Made by a program: the position numbers and the translations under genes. A stretch of DNA of 64,000 nt from Rotaria socialis (Eukaryota > Rotifera > Eurotatoria > Philodinida > Philodinidae), in contig CAJNYU010000038.1 in the NCBI GenBank assembly GCA_905331475.1, positions 62,001-126,000 of the forward strand, in the 5' to 3' direction. The notes under the pieces were generated by a model. The model was given only the letters and a program-made list of their open reading frames with translations. It ran no database searches and was not told where the DNA came from. This document shows positions 53,646 through 64,000 of this stretch, in pieces (position 1 is the first letter of the stretch; every line of letters begins with the position of its first letter).

Positions 53646-54365
53646 ATAAGAAGCAGGGTTGCCAAATCTCCTGGTTTTTAGACCTTCCTCCTGGTACCAA
53701 GAGCTGGTTTCTCCTGGCTTTTAAGACTTTTTTAAACTTGAATTTTCGTAACATTTTGAATCATAGCGATAAACGGAAAGAAAGAAAAAAAGATACAGAA
53801 TGATTACAATATGTGATGAATTCAATAACCAATCAGATAAAACGTTGGTTCTACTTGACTTATTTAAACTAAAATTTCCTAAACAAATTCGGTAGTAGGA
53901 ACTGATGTACTTTTAGCTAAAAAGAAAGAATCATCGTATATTTATTGAATGTTTTCGTCGCAAAGCATATGAAATTAGTGCAGTGTCAAATTCATTAGCG
54001 ACTAATCTTTCCCACGATCGGATGTATTTTGAGGTGAAGTTTTTTTCTGTTTTGTTTGTATAATTTAATTATTGCCTGTCAAATAAGCAGCAATGTAAAG
54101 TACGTGTAATAATATTTTTTTTCCTTAAATGCCATTTCGACAAAGATTTTGCTATCACACTCTTGACAACAGAGAGTAAACAAGCTCTTTTATGCAAGAA
54201 AATCTTAGTTTTCTATAAGAAAAATTTCGAGACAATTACCTGATCCTGAAAAAAATATCATAGTTTCTCTAATGGTTTTCGAGAAAAATCTCCTGGCAAA
54301 CTACCGTTTTTTTTGCGAGAATCTTCTGGTTTTTCACTTTTGGATTTGGCAACCCTGATAAGAAG
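53646..54365. mobile_element. Non-autonomous hAT-type DNA transposon (MITE)
   Basis: A 704-bp element (53654-54357) starts CAGGGTTGCCAAATC and ends with its exact 15-bp reverse complement GATTTGGCAACCCTG. It is flanked on both sides by the same 8 bases, ATAAGAAG (53646-53653 and 54358-54365). An 8-bp target duplication and CAGGG-type termini are hallmarks of the hAT superfamily. Subterminal repeats of TCTCCTGG(T/C)TTTTA occur near the left end and related TCTTCTGGTTTTTC near the right. The interior has no transposase ORF, so it would need a transposase supplied elsewhere. The intact termini and perfect duplication suggest a fairly recent insertion. Confidence 0.93.
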
Positions 54366-55096
54366 AGAATTTCTTTTTTTATCATTGATTATGAAAGATT
54401 CATAGTGTTTTGTTACTTAATTATATAGTTGATTCAAGTTAACTCTAGGAAATAATGTAGTACCAGATGTTCCTCTGAAGTTTTATCAGTAATGAAATTC
54501 AGTATTTGTCTGCTGCTTTTACTATTGAAACAATATTTAATATATCGCATCCCAGTGTAAACAGAATTGATATCAGAAGTGATTTGCAATAGATGTCGTT
54601 TCCTATGATCTATTCAGAATTTCAATGAGATGTCTTCATTGCTATCTGAATAATTTTCTATTTTGCTCAATATGGTTCATTCTTAGAACACATGCACGAA
54701 TATATATTTTTTGCATTGCAAATATTTTCCATTACTTGAGAAAAGCAATCACTGTGTTATTAAATTGACTATGTCAGTGACATTCATTCATATTACTCTT
54801 TCTTTTACACGAGTCGCAGTAATTGGATTAAACTAAATGCAAAACATTTTACAAAGATAATTAGTTAAATGAGATTTTAACAATTTTGGGATAATAATCG
54901 CCAAATCTCAGACTCGATGAAATCAATTGCCTGTAATTTTCAAATTCGTATCTCATATCGATTTACTTCTCTATTCCTTCATTCTTTCATCCCTGGATTT
55001 GGATTTCGTTACACTGATATGTGGCGGACGAGTTTTTTTCTCTTTCTATAATTGACCGTTCATATTTGGAGTTCATCGATCTATGTATGTCTAGAA

Positions 55097-55132
<36 letters not shown>

Positions 55133-55365
55133 ACGTGTTCAGTTGATCAGAGAAGATATAAAATATTCTCGAAGTATTCGAACGTTAGAAACACGATCAT
55201 CGAAAAAAACCCAAATCAATTTAAAATTTAATTCAAAGAACAGTAAAATTACTAAAAGAGAAAACTATTGTACGAAAACGGAATTGCGTTCTGTTATTAA
55301 TAGAAAAAAGTTCATTTGTTTGATGTTATAGTTGATCGACCGGTAAAAAAGATTAAATTACTATC
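54366..55365. other. Intergenic region upstream of the PIWI gene
   Basis: AT-rich, with a 30-bp (AT)15 run at 55101-55130. A 62-codon ORF at 55143-55331 has no recognisable similarity; it lies just upstream of the PIWI start and is more likely 5' leader. Confidence 0.5.
55101..55130. repeat. (AT)15 microsatellite
   Basis: Fifteen perfect AT units, about 235 bp upstream of the PIWI start codon. Confidence 0.95.
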
Positions 55366-60038
<4,673 letters not shown>

Positions 60039-61394
60039 ATGATGAATAGTGTATTGATGCAACCTCCTTTTCCTATTTACATTTCGAAATTTTTGTATTT
60101 TGTTTTTCTCTGAATTTGTGCGCTTTTTGCCACTTTTTGATTCCGTTTTTTTTCACATTAGTTTTTTTTGCATCAAATGATTGCTGCATTTTTTGTTTTG
60201 GTGTTTCTTTCATAGAGCGAATCTATTGAAAGTATTTCTTTTGCTTTCCAAGATTTTGAAGCTTTATATTTTTATATACATATACATAATGTTTTTGTGC
60301 TAGTACATCAACTGAGTAAAGATTTTCTAGTATATAGCTGTTTTTTGTATGTTTCTTTTTGTTGTTGATGAATTTTTTGTGAATTTATTCACTAATTTGC
60401 ATAAAAAGAAACGAATGTCATAGTGTCTAATTGTTTGCAAGTGAATCTTCTTCATACCGATCATAGACTGTCATCAGAAAAATTGCTAAATGTTGAACAC
60501 AAGACATCCTTGAAAGCCCTGGATGAATCATAATAAAAGGTTCGTAGACCTTCATTTTCTACAGTGTGTAAATTATGCAATATCTTTGAAGATGAAAGAG
60601 AATACCTGTATTTATGATATAGCCATCTGCTGAGTGATAGACTCATTAAACTTATGTCTTACCTTGGCGCACTCATACCCTCTTCTAACTTTACAATCTA
60701 TTTGCAGATGTTTTTAAGTGCTGTTGCTGTGAAAGCAATGACGTCACATGATCGAAAAACAAAACAATATCGAAATTGAGCAGGCAGTCTGTGTTGGTTC
60801 ACGGCTTTTTCATTGATGAATTAATTTTCAAAGAAAAGAAAAAACTTGTTCTCTCGAGTTTCTTTTCATATTTACATAATGCTATATTTTATGCATGACA
60901 TGACAGGATTTAACTTGCTCGTCAAACAAAGCTTTGTGAAATAGCATTTAGCTATAAACGGCTCCCCTGAGGCATTATCTCAATTATGTAAACATAAAAT
61001 GATTGCGATCCAATGGAGTACTCTGCCTGTCAAACCCGCGCCTCATTTTATGAAAAAAAGTATATCTTTATTTACCCTTCTTGTGTGACGATGCTCGTGT
61101 TTTTCAAACGATGAGTCATTGCTAAATGGGTACATTTACACTGCGTGTGATTGGGTAGCCCTATCGAAGGATTTTTCAAAAATTGAACACTTTCCGTTCT
61201 AAATCTAATTAATCAATCTGAATATGTGCTTGCTTTTCTGTATCGGAAGATCTATTACCGAATTGATAAATCTTTCTATTTATTTGAATTATATAAAAAA
61301 GAATTGGAACAAATTCAACATAAATAATAAGTTTGAAAGTCATATAGGATAAGAAGACAATTCTAAATTGCTAGGATAACTGAATCAATGAAAT
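60039..61394. other. Intergenic region between convergent genes
   Basis: The T-rich DNA after 60038 is probably the PIWI 3' untranslated region. Nothing else is recognised until the SQOR stop codon on the minus strand. Confidence 0.6.
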
Positions 61395-63093
<1,699 letters not shown>

Positions 63094-63381
63094 TTCTTGC
63101 CTTTTGCCTACCCTGTTTTTTTTTTGCAATGTAAGATTGCTTCTCCTTCCTCTTCGTGTTGCCTAATAAATATCAGTCGTTCTTTTCTTTTTCTCTTTGC
63201 GTTCTTCCCAAGACGAGCACATACGTGCACTGAATGATCAAGGGCATCGAAAATGAGTACAATAACCTCAACATCATGGGTTTATCGTTTCTTTTTGTTG
63301 ACAAAAAAAATTTCAGCAAATTTCAAATAACAGATTTCATATTGATAATAAAATTTATTTGAATAACAATAAACCTATATA
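63094..63381. other. Spacer between SQOR start and SLC35B1 end
   Basis: Short AT-rich spacer on the shared minus strand; no feature recognised. Confidence 0.6.
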
Positions 63382-63859
63382 TTAATTTCTTTTCTTTCCA
63401 TACAATTGCTCAAGAAAAAGCCCAAGAAAAACTAGTACTGTTCCACACATTTGCCGGAATGTTATTGGATTTCCGAAGATTAATATTGAACATAGTATTG
63501 TAAAAAATTTACGCGTCGTCGTAAAAATTGAGCATGTCAGCGGGCCAAACCATTCAATAGTGAGAAAAATAAAATTCTATAAAAATTAAAATGAAAAGAA
63601 AATTTCAACGAAATATTTCACTTACTTGACCCATTGCACCAGTTATACCGAGTAAAAATATATTGGAAATAACATATGGATATGTTTTAAGGAATTCAAT
63701 TAAACTATAAAATTCACCCGTTGCAATTATGCCTATCGATGCCCATAGACACGACCAGGTATTCATTGCAAACATCATATGATAAGCTTGTACTTTATGC
63801 TTATCACGAATTTTATCTTGTATTCCACCCGTCAGACCATCGAAGACAAGCGAAACAAA
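63382..63859 (-). CDS. SLC35B1: SLC35B1-like ER nucleotide transporter (3' part)
   Basis: Two terminal exons (63626-63859, 63382-63576) encode the last 142 residues: [72 protein letters not shown] then [20 protein letters not shown]. This is the C-terminal half of SLC35B1 (UGTREL1/AXER), a ten-helix ER membrane carrier that exchanges ATP/ADP or nucleotide sugars. The GPLTCSI(I/F)TTTRKFFT block is diagnostic. It ends with KKRN, a dilysine-like ER retrieval tail resembling the family's lysine-rich terminus. The remaining 5' exons were not found in the last 140 bp and must lie beyond the window. Confidence 0.92.
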
Positions 63860-64000
63860 CTGAATCAAAAATATTTAATTGCTTTATTTTTTTGAGTGAC
63901 CATTATTTTGTTTATAATTCATTATGATACTTCGTTTTTTAGGAAATTCCGACATGTGTTAGCGAACGATATTAAAAGGAACTGACTTTTTTAGATCTAT

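Overview
The window is nuclear DNA of a small-genome invertebrate animal. It is AT-rich, its introns are mostly 45-80 bp with GT/AG ends, and its genes are ciliated-animal orthologues (LRRC51, a CCDC66-like protein, PIWI, RCC1, ILRUN, SLC35B1). Short unpaired 3' splice sites just upstream of several start codons suggest spliced-leader trans-splicing. A bdelloid rotifer is the most likely source (for example a Rotaria-like species, because the intergenic DNA is long), but this is inference: no rRNA, spliced-leader gene or other diagnostic marker is present.

Layout. 1-6.3 kb is gene-poor and rich in simple repeats, with one probable terminal minus-strand exon at 2.28-2.36 kb. 6.3-9.25 kb (+) holds a leucine-rich-repeat membrane receptor with a Toll-8-like cysteine cluster and no TIR domain. 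9.25-17.07 kb is a non-coding, repeat-laden stretch: a palindromic TA-flanked MITE, a decayed transposase, a minisatellite with an AT hairpin, and a pair of inverted-repeat arms. 17.07-26.88 kb (+) is a 16-exon gene for a ~2,714-aa NO VEIN-like protein with a GHKL ATPase domain and a DUF3883 C-terminus. 28.4-30.6 kb (-) carries a small unknown gene, an E2 ubiquitin-conjugating enzyme and LRRC51. 31.1-36.65 kb (+) carries a CCDC66/CSPP1-like coiled-coil gene and a PRKX-like AGC kinase. 38-43.3 kb (+) carries an unknown 212-aa gene, two tandem small subunits of serine palmitoyltransferase (the second has a split reading frame that a plain ORF search misses) and ILRUN. 44.9-46.8 kb (-) is RCC1, 47.8-52.3 kb (-) a 19-exon glycogen phosphorylase, 53.65-54.36 kb a hAT-type MITE with a perfect 8-bp target duplication, 55.4-60.04 kb (+) a 28-exon PIWI gene, 61.4-63.1 kb (-) mitochondrial sulfide:quinone oxidoreductase, and 63.4-64 kb (-) the 3' end of SLC35B1.

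The genes are mostly unrelated housekeeping or ciliary genes, not an operon or pathway. The only visible functional pair is the tandem ssSPT genes. The most unusual content is the NO VEIN-like ATPase, the TIR-less Toll-like receptor, the divergent ssSPT duplicate and the cluster of non-autonomous transposons. All exon structures were built by hand from frame continuity and splice motifs; every multi-exon model reported as a complete gene closes in frame.
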